A stretch of 64,000 nt of DNA from Alteriqipengyuania flavescens. GTDB taxonomy: Bacteria > Pseudomonadota > Alphaproteobacteria > Sphingomonadales > Sphingomonadaceae. The notes beneath the pieces were generated by a model that did not search any database, was not told the origin of the DNA, and was given only the letters and a program-made list of their open reading frames with translations. Positions 26,873 to 34,977 of the stretch are shown piece after piece. Location: the NCBI RefSeq assembly GCF_030406725.1, contig NZ_CP129107.1, positions 186,001 through 250,000 on the forward strand. The letters are read 5' to 3'. Position 1 is the first letter of the stretch; each line of letters opens with the position of its first letter. A program made the translations under genes and the position numbers.

Positions 26873-28164
26873 TGCAGCGCCTTTCCGCAAGCGATCCCGA
26901 TTTCGCCAAGCGCTTCGACCGGCTGGTGAAGGACCGCCGCGAATCCGGCGACGACGTGTCGCAGGACGTGCGGGGCATCCTCGCCCAGGTCCGCGATGCG
27001 GGCGACAGGGCGCTGGAGGACTACACCCAGCGTTTCGACGGCCACTCGCTGACGGCGGACCTCGCCAGCTGGCGGATCACGCCGCGCCAGTGCGAGGCGG
27101 CGTGGGACACGCTCGATCCGTCGCTGCGCGATGCCCTCACCCTCGCCGCCGACCGCATCCGCGCCTATCACGAGGCGCAGCTGCCGCAGGACCGCGACTA
27201 TCGTGACGATGCGGGCGTAAGGCTGGGCGCGAAATGGCGGCCGGTCGATGCGGCAGCCCTCTACGTGCCCGGCGGGCGGGCGAGCTATCCCAGCTCGCTG
27301 CTGATGAACGCGATCCCGGCAAGGGTTGCCGGGGTGGAGCGGATCGTCGTCGCCACCCCGACGCCCAAGGGCCTGTCGAACGAACTGGTGATGGCGGCGG
27401 CGCATCTGTGCGGCATCGACGAAATCTGGCGCATCGGCGGCGCGCAGGCCGTGGGGGCGCTCGCCTACGGCACCAGCCGCATCCGCCCGGTCGACGTCAT
27501 CACCGGCCCCGGCAACGCCTGGGTGGCGGAGGCCAAGCGCCAGCTCTACGGCACGGTGGGCATCGACATGGTCGCCGGCCCCAGCGAGATCCTGGTCATC
27601 GCCGACAAGGACAGCGATCCGCGCTGGCTCGCCGCCGACCTTCTCAGCCAGGCGGAGCACGATCCGGCGGCCCAGTCGATCCTCGTCACCGACGACACGT
27701 TGCTTGCCGGCCTGGTGCAGGACGAAATCGGCATGGAGCTTAACCAGCTCTCCACGGAGCGCGTAGCGCGGCAGAGCTGGGACAATCACGGTACGATCAT
27801 CGTGGTGGAGAAGCTGGCCGACGCCATCCCGCTCGCCAACCGCCTTGCTGCCGAGCACGTGGAGCTTTCGGTTGCCGACCCGGAGCCGTTCCTCGACGGC
27901 ATCCGCCATGCGGGCAGCATCTTCATCGGCCGGCACACGCCCGAAGCGGTCGGAGATTACGTTGCCGGGCCGAACCACGTGCTGCCGACCGGCCGCCGGG
28001 CGCGCTTTTCCAGCGGGCTGTCGGTGACCGATTTCATGAAGCGGACCAGCTTCCTCGAAAGCGGGCCCGAAGCGCTGGCCGCCATCGGCCCCGCCGCCGC
28101 CCGCCTTGCCCACGCGGAAGGGCTGCCGGCCCACGCCCGCTCGATAGAATTGCGCCTCAAATGA
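26869..28164 (+). CDS. hisD: histidinol dehydrogenase
   Basis: 431 residues; oxidises L-histidinol to L-histidine in two NAD-dependent steps with bound zinc. Motifs: [57 protein letters not shown] (Zn ligands Gln/His) and [28 protein letters not shown] precedes ATG 26869. Overlaps hisG upstream and nusB downstream (ATGA). Confidence 0.96.
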   Translation: MMQRLSASDPDFAKRFDRLVKDRRESGDDVSQDVRGILAQVRDAGDRALEDYTQRFDGHSLTADLASWRITPRQCEAAWDTLDPSLRDALTLAADRIRAYHEAQLPQDRDYRDDAGVRLGAKWRPVDAAALYVPGGRASYPSSLLMNAIPARVAGVERIVVATPTPKGLSNELVMAAAHLCGIDEIWRIGGAQAVGALAYGTSRIRPVDVITGPGNAWVAEAKRQLYGTVGIDMVAGPSEILVIADKDSDPRWLAADLLSQAEHDPAAQSILVTDDTLLAGLVQDEIGMELNQLSTERVARQSWDNHGTIIVVEKLADAIPLANRLAAEHVELSVADPEPFLDGIRHAGSIFIGRHTPEAVGDYVAGPNHVLPTGRRARFSSGLSVTDFMKRTSFLESGPEALAAIGPAAARLAHAEGLPAHARSIELRLK

Positions 28165-28625
28165 CCCAGAACAAACGATCGCCCCATCGCTCAACGGCCC
28201 GCTCTGCCGCCCGCCTCGCCGCCGTGCAGGCGCTGTACCAGATGGATATGGAAAAGACCGCGCTGGCGCGGCTGCTCGACGAATTCCACCAGCACCGGCT
28301 GGGCGAAGTCATCGACGACATGGAACTGGCCGAAGCCGAGGTGGAATTCTTCGACGATATCGTGCGCGGCGTGGATGCACGGCGCGAGGAAATCGACACG
28401 CTGCTGGCCGGCTATCTTGCCGAAGGGTGGAGCCTGACGCGCCTCGACCGCACGACGCTGCAGATCCTGCGCTGCGGCGCCTACGAGCTGATGGCCCGCC
28501 CCGACGTGCCCACCGGCACCGCGATCGGCGAATATATCGACGTCGCAAAAGCCTTCTTCGAGAACCGCGAGGCAAAATTCGTCAACGGCGTGCTCGACCG
28601 TGTCGGCAAGGCTGTGCGCGCCTAG
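28161..28625 (+). CDS. nusB: transcription antitermination protein NusB
   Basis: 154 residues, all-helical RNA-binding protein that binds boxA RNA with NusE (S10) in rRNA antitermination. ARSAARLAAVQALYQMD is the family start; LDRTTLQILRCGAYEL and EYIDVAKAFFENREAKFVNGV (split here) the C-terminal signatures. Overlaps hisD by four bases; thiL starts on the base after its stop. Confidence 0.95.
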   Translation: MTQNKRSPHRSTARSAARLAAVQALYQMDMEKTALARLLDEFHQHRLGEVIDDMELAEAEVEFFDDIVRGVDARREEIDTLLAGYLAEGWSLTRLDRTTLQILRCGAYELMARPDVPTGTAIGEYIDVAKAFFENREAKFVNGVLDRVGKAVRA

Positions 28626-29507
28626 GTGCCCTCGGCGGAATTCGCCTTTATCGACATGCTGCGGGGCGTGGCCCCGCTTGCCCCGGGCGCCCGCGACCTG
28701 CGCGACGATGCCGGGATCATAGAGATCGGCGGCGAAACGCTGGTCGTGACTTGCGACACGCTGGTCGAAGGCGTCCACCTGCTGCCCGACATGGACGAGG
28801 CTGACATCGCCTGGCGCCTTGTCGCGGCGAACCTGTCGGATCTGGCGGCGAAGGGCGCGAAACCGCTTGCGGTGCTGGTCAGCCATTCGGTCACGCTGGA
28901 CGATGCGCGGTTTGCCGCGGGGCTCGTCTCCGCGCTGGGGACTTGCCAGGCCGACGTGCTCGGCGGGGACACGGTGCTGATGCCCGAAGGCGCACCGCGC
29001 AGCTTCACCATGACCGCCATCGGCAAGGCGCGGCACTGCCCTGTCCCGGGACGTGACGGAGCCCGCCCCGGCGATGCGATCTTCGTCACCGGCCAAATCG
29101 GCGCGGCGATGACCGCGTTCGAGGAACTGTCCCGCGATCGCAGCGCCGCCGCGCGCGCCTATCGCCGGCCCGAAGCGCGCACTTACGAAGGCATCGATCT
29201 GGCGCCCCATGTCGGCGCGATGATGGACATTTCCGACGGGCTGCTGCTCGACGCGTGGCGCATGGCGCAGGCGAGCGGGGTCCGCCTATTCATCGAGAGC
29301 GGCGCGGTCCCGCTGGGCGCGCCCGAACACCGCCGCGCCGAAGCGCTGCGCTGGGGTGACGATTACGAACTGCTCTTCACCGCGCCTGCGGGTTTCACCT
29401 CGGAATGGCCTATCCACCGCATCGGCACGGTCGAGGCAGGATCGGGCATCTCGGTGGATGGAGAGGTTTTCGAGCGCCCCGACGGCCTCGGGTACCAGCA
29501 CGGCTAA
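28626..29507 (+). CDS. thiL: thiamine-monophosphate kinase
   Basis: 293 residues; phosphorylates thiamine monophosphate to thiamine diphosphate. DDAGIIEIGG and VVTCDTLVEGVHL bind Mg-ATP; ANLSDLAAKGAKPLAVL, GLVSALGTCQADVLGGDT and MMDISDGLLLDAWRMA are family motifs. Start GTG 28626 directly follows the nusB TAG with no gap, so translation is coupled. nusB-thiL is a widely conserved pair. Confidence 0.94.
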   Translation: MPSAEFAFIDMLRGVAPLAPGARDLRDDAGIIEIGGETLVVTCDTLVEGVHLLPDMDEADIAWRLVAANLSDLAAKGAKPLAVLVSHSVTLDDARFAAGLVSALGTCQADVLGGDTVLMPEGAPRSFTMTAIGKARHCPVPGRDGARPGDAIFVTGQIGAAMTAFEELSRDRSAAARAYRRPEARTYEGIDLAPHVGAMMDISDGLLLDAWRMAQASGVRLFIESGAVPLGAPEHRRAEALRWGDDYELLFTAPAGFTSEWPIHRIGTVEAGSGISVDGEVFERPDGLGYQHG

Positions 29508-29552
29508 TCAGCGTATCACAGCCTGACTATCGCCGATTGCGAGCGCCGCACA

Positions 29553-29669
29553 CCCACCCAGCGGGGCGCCCGTCCAACCATCCGGGGGATGGTCGGACAG
29601 CCCCGCTCGCTCCCTCAAGGGAGGGGCAGCGAGACTTGTGAGCTTGCTCACTAGTCGCAGCGGGGTGGG
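29553..29669 (+). repeat. dispersed hairpin repeat, copy D with inserted hairpin
   Basis: The largest copy. Left arm CCCACCC, then an extra nested hairpin: AGCGGGGC (29560-29567) with GCCCCGCT (29600-29607), enclosing GTCCAACCATCC and GGATGGTCGGAC (one mismatch). The common part follows: CTCCCTCAAGGGAGG, flank AGCGAGACTT, variable stem GTGAGC-TT-GCTCAC (29638-29651), TAGTCGCAGC and GGGGTGGG. It lies between the convergent 3' ends of thiL and the desaturase gene, in a 206-base gap with no other feature. Confidence 0.85.
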
Positions 29670-29713
29670 TTTACCGTCTTTGCGGACGATGAGCCTTTGC
29701 CGAAGCTAGGTTG

Positions 29714-30679
29714 TTACAGCGCCGAACAGTCCACGCCGCGCTTCTGCAGGATCGGCTTGAGCGCGAAATACGCCTCTTTGGTGCGGTGGTTCGGTATGCC
29801 GGGATAGAGGTGGTGGATGAGATGGGTTTCCATCCCCATGCTCATCGTGTGGCCCAGGCGGCTCTTGAAGATACGCGTGGTGTCATAGCGGCTGGTGTTG
29901 CCTTCGCGCGGGTGGTGCGGCGCCCAGCTGAGGTAGAAACGAATGTAGCTGAGGCCGACATGGCGCGGCAGCCACCAGACCGCGGCGGCCACCAGCGCAT
30001 AGCCGTTCCACGCCAGCGTGAAGAGCGTCGCCATGAAGAACAGCTGCAGCAGCAGCGTGTCCTTCAGCGCCTTCTTTGCCTCCGGCGTGCCCATGCCGGC
30101 GAGGATGCGCTTGTAGTGGTGGATCGAACCGTCGACGCCCGGCTGGCGGTTGTACCACGTCTTGTACCAGGCCCACGCTGCGCTCGGCGCCTCGTCGGTA
30201 TAGTCCGGGTCCTTTTCGGGGTCGTTGCAGTGGTAATGATGCTCAAGGTGCATCAGCCGCGCCATCGAGAACGGGAAGACGATCGGGATCGTCGAGACCT
30301 TGCCGACCCATTCGTTGACCCAGCGATATTTCGTATTCGGCCGCGCGATGTTGGAATGCATCGCCTCGTGACTGGTGACATAGCCGCCGGTCGCCAGAAC
30401 ACAGGCGACGATGCAGGCGAGCCAGAGCGGCACGATGCCCAGCATGGTGAGCGGGAACAGGCTGACCCACAGCGCAAAGCCGCCCCACGCCGCGACGACA
30501 TAGGGCCACATCCGCCCGCTATGGAATTCCCTGGCGATGGCGCGTTCCTGCTTCAGCAGGTCGACCCGCGTGTGCTTGTCGAGATCGTTCCCGCCGCGCA
30601 GCGCAAGGCCGGCGACTTCCGCTTCGACGTCGGCGGTGAACGCCTCGTCCGCATAGCCCGGCTGCCGGATCGTATCCAT
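29714..30679 (-). CDS. membrane fatty-acid desaturase/hydroxylase superfamily protein
   Basis: 321 residues, integral membrane di-iron enzyme. Three histidine boxes are visible: HEAMH, HLEHHYH and HLIHHLYPGIPNH, with hydrophobic pairs before and between them. HNLYPG-type endings occur in acyl-lipid desaturases and also in the CrtR-type beta-carotene hydroxylases; carotenoid hydroxylation is plausible in a sphingomonad but not provable from sequence. ATG at 30679 overlaps by one base the stop of a small membrane-protein gene upstream. A repeat copy lies after its end. Confidence 0.82.
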   Translation of the reverse strand: MDTIRQPGYADEAFTADVEAEVAGLALRGGNDLDKHTRVDLLKQERAIAREFHSGRMWPYVVAAWGGFALWVSLFPLTMLGIVPLWLACIVACVLATGGYVTSHEAMHSNIARPNTKYRWVNEWVGKVSTIPIVFPFSMARLMHLEHHYHCNDPEKDPDYTDEAPSAAWAWYKTWYNRQPGVDGSIHHYKRILAGMGTPEAKKALKDTLLLQLFFMATLFTLAWNGYALVAAAVWWLPRHVGLSYIRFYLSWAPHHPREGNTSRYDTTRIFKSRLGHTMSMGMETHLIHHLYPGIPNHRTKEAYFALKPILQKRGVDCSAL

Positions 30680-30897
30680 TACAGCCACCGCCCGCGGATG
30701 TTCGCGACGAGGCCCCAGGTGCCGCCGAACAGCAGGCCGAAGGCGACGGCGCTCAACCCGAACGGGCCGGAATGGCCGAACCGTTCCAGCAGCTGCGCGG
30801 TCAGCGGTGCGATGAAGCCGATCCCGAACAGGAACGGCATGATCGCCATGAGTTTCTTTGCGGCCCCTTCCATGACGGTTAAGATAATGGAAACCAT
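30679..30897 (-). CDS. small membrane protein upstream of the desaturase
   Basis: About 72 residues with two predicted membrane segments (LMAIMPFLFGIGFIAPLTA and GLSAVAFGLLFGGTWGLVA) and a short basic end. The start is uncertain: ATG 30897 has GGGGCG before it; ATG at 30921 or an inner ATG are possible. TAATG overlap with the desaturase start indicates coupled translation. It could be an assembly or electron-transfer partner, but I do not recognise a family. Confidence 0.6.
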   Translation of the reverse strand: MVSIILTVMEGAAKKLMAIMPFLFGIGFIAPLTAQLLERFGHSGPFGLSAVAFGLLFGGTWGLVANIRGRWL

Positions 30898-31018
30898 CGC
30901 GCCCCGCAAGAAACCTAACATCGCTAACGATTTGGGTTAATGTCCCGATGCTGGATCGCGCGCGCAGCCGGGCGGAGAATGCATGCGGGCGGACTGTGAG
31001 AAACCGGCGGTTTGCGGG

Positions 31019-31047
31019 GCTTGCGCCGCCCCCGCCTTTGCTTATAC
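31019..31047 (+). promoter_or_regulatory. possible promoter of hppA
   Basis: GCTTGC (31019-31024) and TTATAC (31042-31047) are separated by 17 bases, close to the alphaproteobacterial housekeeping pattern. They lie about 76 bases upstream of the hppA start. Not otherwise supported. Confidence 0.35.
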
Positions 31048-31122
31048 CCCTTGCCCCAACGCCCCCCGCTTTCACGAGGGGGCATTTCACATCAATGTGA
31101 TCTGGGAGAGGGGTACAACCCG

Positions 31123-33276
31123 ATGATATTCGTTTACACAGCGATCGCGCTGGGTGTGCTGGCCGTGCTCTACGGCTTCGTCACCAGTCGACAGGTGCTC
31201 GGGGCCGGTGCCGGCAACGAGCGGATGCAGGAAATTGCCGGCGCGATCCAGGAGGGCGCGCAGGCCTATCTCAACCGCCAGTACACCACCATCGCCATCG
31301 TCGGCGTGGTCGTGGCCGTGCTGGTCGGCGTGTTCCTCGGGCTGGTCCCGGCCGTCGGCTTCCTGATCGGCGCAGTTCTGTCGGGCGTGGCGGGCTATAT
31401 CGGGATGAATATCTCGGTCCGCTCCAACGTCCGCACCGCAGCTGCCGCACAAAGCGGGCTGCAGCATGGCCTGACCATCGCGTTTCGCGCAGGGGCCATC
31501 ACGGGCATGCTGGTCGCCGGGCTCGCGCTGCTGGCCATCGCCGTGTTCTTCCTCGTCCTGATCGGGCCGATGGGTATGGAGCCCAACAGCCGCGTCGTAG
31601 TGGACGGGCTGGTCGGCCTCGCCTTCGGTGCCTCGCTCATCTCAATCTTCGCGCGCCTCGGCGGCGGCATCTTCACCAAGGCTGCCGATGTCGGCGCCGA
31701 CCTGGTCGGCAAGGTGGAAGCGGGCATCCCCGAAGACGATCCGCGCAACCCGGCCGTGATCGCCGATAACGTGGGCGACAACGTCGGCGACTGCGCCGGC
31801 ATGGCCGCCGACCTTTTCGAAACCTATGTCGTGACCGTCGGCGCGACCATGGTGCTGACCGCATTGCTGCTCACCGGCGTGGGCGACCTGCTGCTGCCGC
31901 TGATGGCGCTGCCGCTGCTGATCGGCGGTGCCTGCATCGTCACCAGCATCATCGGCACCTATTTCGTCCGCCTCGGCCGCGGGACCAACGTGATGGGCGC
32001 GATGTACAAAGGCTTCATCGCCACCGCCGTGCTCGCGATCCCGCTCATATACCTCGTCACCAACTGGGCGCTCGGCGACATGACCACGGCCATCGGCGGC
32101 GGGGAGAACCTGGGCAATGTCGACCCCGGCGCGCCGCTGGCAGAAGAAGGCACCGCCGCCCTCGCCAGCTTCACCGGCATGGACCTGTTCTGGTCCGCGA
32201 TGCTGGGCCTCGTCATCACCGGCCTGATCATCTGGATCACCGAATATTACACTGGCACCAACTACCGCCCGGTGAAATCGATCGCCAAGGCATCGGAAAC
32301 GGGCCACGGCACCAACGTGATCCAGGGCCTCGCCATCAGCCTTGAATCGACCGCCCTGCCGACCATCGTGATCGTGGCCGGCATCATCATCGCCTACCAG
32401 CTCGCCGGCCTCATGGGCATCGCCTATGGCGCAACCGCGATGCTGGCGCTGGCCGGCATGGTCGTGGCGCTCGACGCATACGGTCCGGTGACGGACAACG
32501 CCGGCGGGATCGCCGAGATGGCGGGCCTTGACGACAGCGTCCGCGAAAAGACCGACCTGCTCGACGCCGTCGGCAACACCACGAAGGCCGTGACCAAGGG
32601 CTATGCCATCGGTTCGGCCGGCCTCGCCGCACTGGTGCTGTTCGCCGCCTACACCACCGACCTCGCGGAGTTCTTCCCCGATGCCGACGTCGATTTCTCA
32701 CTCGAGAACCCCTACGTCATCGTCGGGCTGCTGCTGGGTGCATTGCTGCCCTACCTCTTCGGCGCGATGGGCATGACCGCAGTGGGCCGTGCGGCTGGCG
32801 ACGTGGTGAAGGACGTGCGCGAACAGTTCGCGGGCGACCCGGGCATCATGGAAGGCACCAGCCGTCCCAACTATGCCCGCACGGTGGACCTCGTCACCAA
32901 GGCTGCGATCAAGGAAATGATCGTGCCGTCGATGCTGCCGGTGCTGGCACCGATCGTGGTCTATTTCGCGATCCTCGCCATTGCCGGGCAGGAAAATGCC
33001 TTCGCGGCGCTGGGCGCCCTGCTCCTGGGTGTGATCGTGGGCGGCCTGTTCGTGGCCCTGTCCATGACCGCCGGCGGCGGCGCATGGGACAACGCCAAGA
33101 AATACATCGAGGACGGCAACCACGGCGGCAAGGGCAGCGATGCCCACCACGCCGCCGTGACGGGCGACACGGTCGGCGATCCTTACAAGGACACCGCCGG
33201 CCCAGCCGTGAACCCGATGATCAAGATCACCAACATCGTGGCGCTGCTGTTGCTCGCCGCGCTGGCCCACGGCTGA
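31123..33276 (+). CDS. hppA: K+-independent proton-translocating pyrophosphatase
   Basis: 717 residues, about 16 membrane helices. Couples pyrophosphate hydrolysis to H+ pumping across the inner membrane. The substrate loop [19 protein letters not shown] and [18 protein letters not shown] bind Mg-PPi. The Lys in [17 protein letters not shown], where K+-dependent enzymes have Ala, marks the K+-independent class. ATG 31123 follows GGGAGAGGGG. Stands alone with its own hairpin terminator. Can recover energy from pyrophosphate released by biosynthesis. Confidence 0.96.
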   Translation: MIFVYTAIALGVLAVLYGFVTSRQVLGAGAGNERMQEIAGAIQEGAQAYLNRQYTTIAIVGVVVAVLVGVFLGLVPAVGFLIGAVLSGVAGYIGMNISVRSNVRTAAAAQSGLQHGLTIAFRAGAITGMLVAGLALLAIAVFFLVLIGPMGMEPNSRVVVDGLVGLAFGASLISIFARLGGGIFTKAADVGADLVGKVEAGIPEDDPRNPAVIADNVGDNVGDCAGMAADLFETYVVTVGATMVLTALLLTGVGDLLLPLMALPLLIGGACIVTSIIGTYFVRLGRGTNVMGAMYKGFIATAVLAIPLIYLVTNWALGDMTTAIGGGENLGNVDPGAPLAEEGTAALASFTGMDLFWSAMLGLVITGLIIWITEYYTGTNYRPVKSIAKASETGHGTNVIQGLAISLESTALPTIVIVAGIIIAYQLAGLMGIAYGATAMLALAGMVVALDAYGPVTDNAGGIAEMAGLDDSVREKTDLLDAVGNTTKAVTKGYAIGSAGLAALVLFAAYTTDLAEFFPDADVDFSLENPYVIVGLLLGALLPYLFGAMGMTAVGRAAGDVVKDVREQFAGDPGIMEGTSRPNYARTVDLVTKAAIKEMIVPSMLPVLAPIVVYFAILAIAGQENAFAALGALLLGVIVGGLFVALSMTAGGGAWDNAKKYIEDGNHGGKGSDAHHAAVTGDTVGDPYKDTAGPAVNPMIKITNIVALLLLAALAHG

Positions 33277-33301
33277 TCGAAACGCCCAATTCGGCCAAGG
33301 C

Positions 33302-33335
33302 AAGGCCCCGTCCGGTTCGCGCCGGGCGGGGCCTT
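33302..33335 (+). terminator. rho-independent-like terminator after hppA
   Basis: AAGGCCCCG and CGGGGCCTT pair, with CCGG/CCGG extending the stem around a TTCG-type loop. GC-rich stem of about 12 pairs starting 25 bases after the stop; the T run is short. Confidence 0.7.
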
Positions 33336-33375
33336 CGCATTTGCGGCGTTAACGATTGCCGCCGCCTCCGTCGGG

Positions 33376-34046
33376 TTGGGGGACGCGAGCGACACGATTA
33401 AACCTTGCTTCGGCTTGCGCGACCATCCGCTCCTCGCTCTCGACGCTCTTGCGCAATTGGTCGTCCAGCTCCCCGAACGCTCGATCAAATACAATCGCGG
33501 CGACCTGCCCATCGGCTGCTGGGCGAATTGCGCCTCGCCCTCGAGGCAAGGACCGGCGCGATGCTGACCCCGCAAGCCTTCGTCTTCATCTCAAGCCCGA
33601 ATGCGGTGACGCCGTATCACTTCGATCCGGAGCATAATATTCTGCTCCAGCTCGAAGGGACCAAGGCGATGACCTAGTTCCCCTCCGGCGACACGCGCTT
33701 CGCGCCCGATACTGTGCACGAGGCCTATCACACCGGCGGCCCGCGCGAACTGACGTGGAGCGACGACATGCTGGCCCACGGCACCGAGTTCGCCCTGTCG
33801 CCCGGCAATGCGCTGTTCGTGCCCGTCATGGCGCCGCACTTCGTGCGCAACGGCCCGGCGTCCTCGATCAGCCTGTCGATCACCTGGCGGAGCGAGTGGA
33901 GCTATGCCGAAAGCGAGGCGCGCGCTTTCAACGCCGTGCTGCGCCGGATCGGCCTGCGCCCCGCAGCACCGGGCCGCTGGCCGCATGCCAACCGCGCCAG
34001 GTCGCTCGGCTGGAAGGTGTTGCGAAAGGCGCGCTTGACCCGATAG
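33376..34046 (+). pseudogene. broken cupin-like (JmjC-type) gene
   Basis: Fragments of one cupin_8/JmjC-like protein. The first part (HPLLALDALAQLVVQLPE, YNRGDLPIG) is in one frame; from about 33511-33525 the frame shifts and the text continues LLGELRLALEARTGAMLTP and VFISSPNAVTPYHFDPEHN, with the metal-binding HFD. A TAG at 33675-33677 then interrupts it, but the same frame continues (FPSGDTRFAPDTVHEAYHTG; FVPVMAPHFVRNGPASS) to TAG 34046. At the first junction the two parts look too close, so bases were probably lost. At least two lesions, hence a decayed gene. Confidence 0.75.
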
Positions 34047-34071
34047 GCCCGCCCCGCCATCGCAGCGCGCG

Positions 34072-34974
34072 ATGACGGACAGTACTCCTCCCCAAGAGCT
34101 CGTGGCGCGGCTGATGCGCCTATTCACGCTGACCGACGAAGGCGACGACGTTTTCACCGCACCGCGAAAGGGCGACGGCATCGGCCGCGTCTTCGGCGGG
34201 CAGGTGATCGCGCAGGCGCTCGCCGCAGCGGAAAGCACCGTGGCGGAAGATCGCCACGCCCACTCGCTCCACGCATATTTCCTGCGCGGCGGCAGCGAAG
34301 AGCACGACATCACGCTGAAGGTCGACCGCCAGTTCGACGGCGGCAGCTTCTCCAACCGCCGCGTCGTCGCCCTGCAACCGGGCGGCGAGAACGGCGAATT
34401 GCGCCCGATCCTGAACCTGGCGGCGAGTTTCCAGAAACAGCAGACCGGTCTTCACCACCAGTTGCCGCAGATGCCGGACGTGCCGGGGCCGGACGGGCTG
34501 GAAAGCGAAGACGCCGCGCGCCGCGCGATCGCGGAAAAGGTCGACGGCCCGTTCAAGCGGATCCTGTTGCAGGAACGCCCGATCGAGATCCGTCCGGTCG
34601 GCGAACGGCACTGGGAGCGCACCGGCCCCGCCGAGCCGGTCCAGCATGCGTGGTTCCGCGTGAAGGCCTCGCTACCCGACGATCCGCGCCTCCACCGCGC
34701 CGCGCTCGCCTGGCTCTCGGACATGCAGCTGCTCGGCACCAGCGCCCTGCCCCACGGCCTAAGCTGGGCACGCGGCGAGCTGAAAAGCGCCAGCCTCGAC
34801 CACGCGATCTGGTTCCACGAACCCTTCCGCGCCGACGAATGGCTGCTCTATTCGACCGACAGCCCCTGGACCGGCGGGTCGCGCGGCTTCAACCGCGGTA
34901 GCATCTTCGCCGCCGACGGAAGACTGGTCGCCAGCGTCGCGCAAGAGGGCATGATCCGGGATGCGCGGGGATAA
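34072..34974 (+). CDS. tesB: acyl-CoA thioesterase II
   Basis: 300 residues, double hot-dog fold. Hydrolyses medium- and long-chain acyl-CoA to free fatty acid. Family features: RVFGGQVIAQALAAA at the N-terminus, SLHAYFLRGG, FSNRRVVALQ, and in the second hot dog SLDHAIWFHEPFRADEWLLY and GGSRGFNRGSIFAADGRLVAS (shown in part), including the Asp/Thr/Gln catalytic neighbourhood. ATG 34072. Convergent with uvrC three bases later. Confidence 0.94.
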   Translation: MTDSTPPQELVARLMRLFTLTDEGDDVFTAPRKGDGIGRVFGGQVIAQALAAAESTVAEDRHAHSLHAYFLRGGSEEHDITLKVDRQFDGGSFSNRRVVALQPGGENGELRPILNLAASFQKQQTGLHHQLPQMPDVPGPDGLESEDAARRAIAEKVDGPFKRILLQERPIEIRPVGERHWERTGPAEPVQHAWFRVKASLPDDPRLHRAALAWLSDMQLLGTSALPHGLSWARGELKSASLDHAIWFHEPFRADEWLLYSTDSPWTGGSRGFNRGSIFAADGRLVASVAQEGMIRDARG

Positions 34975-34977
34975 TCC

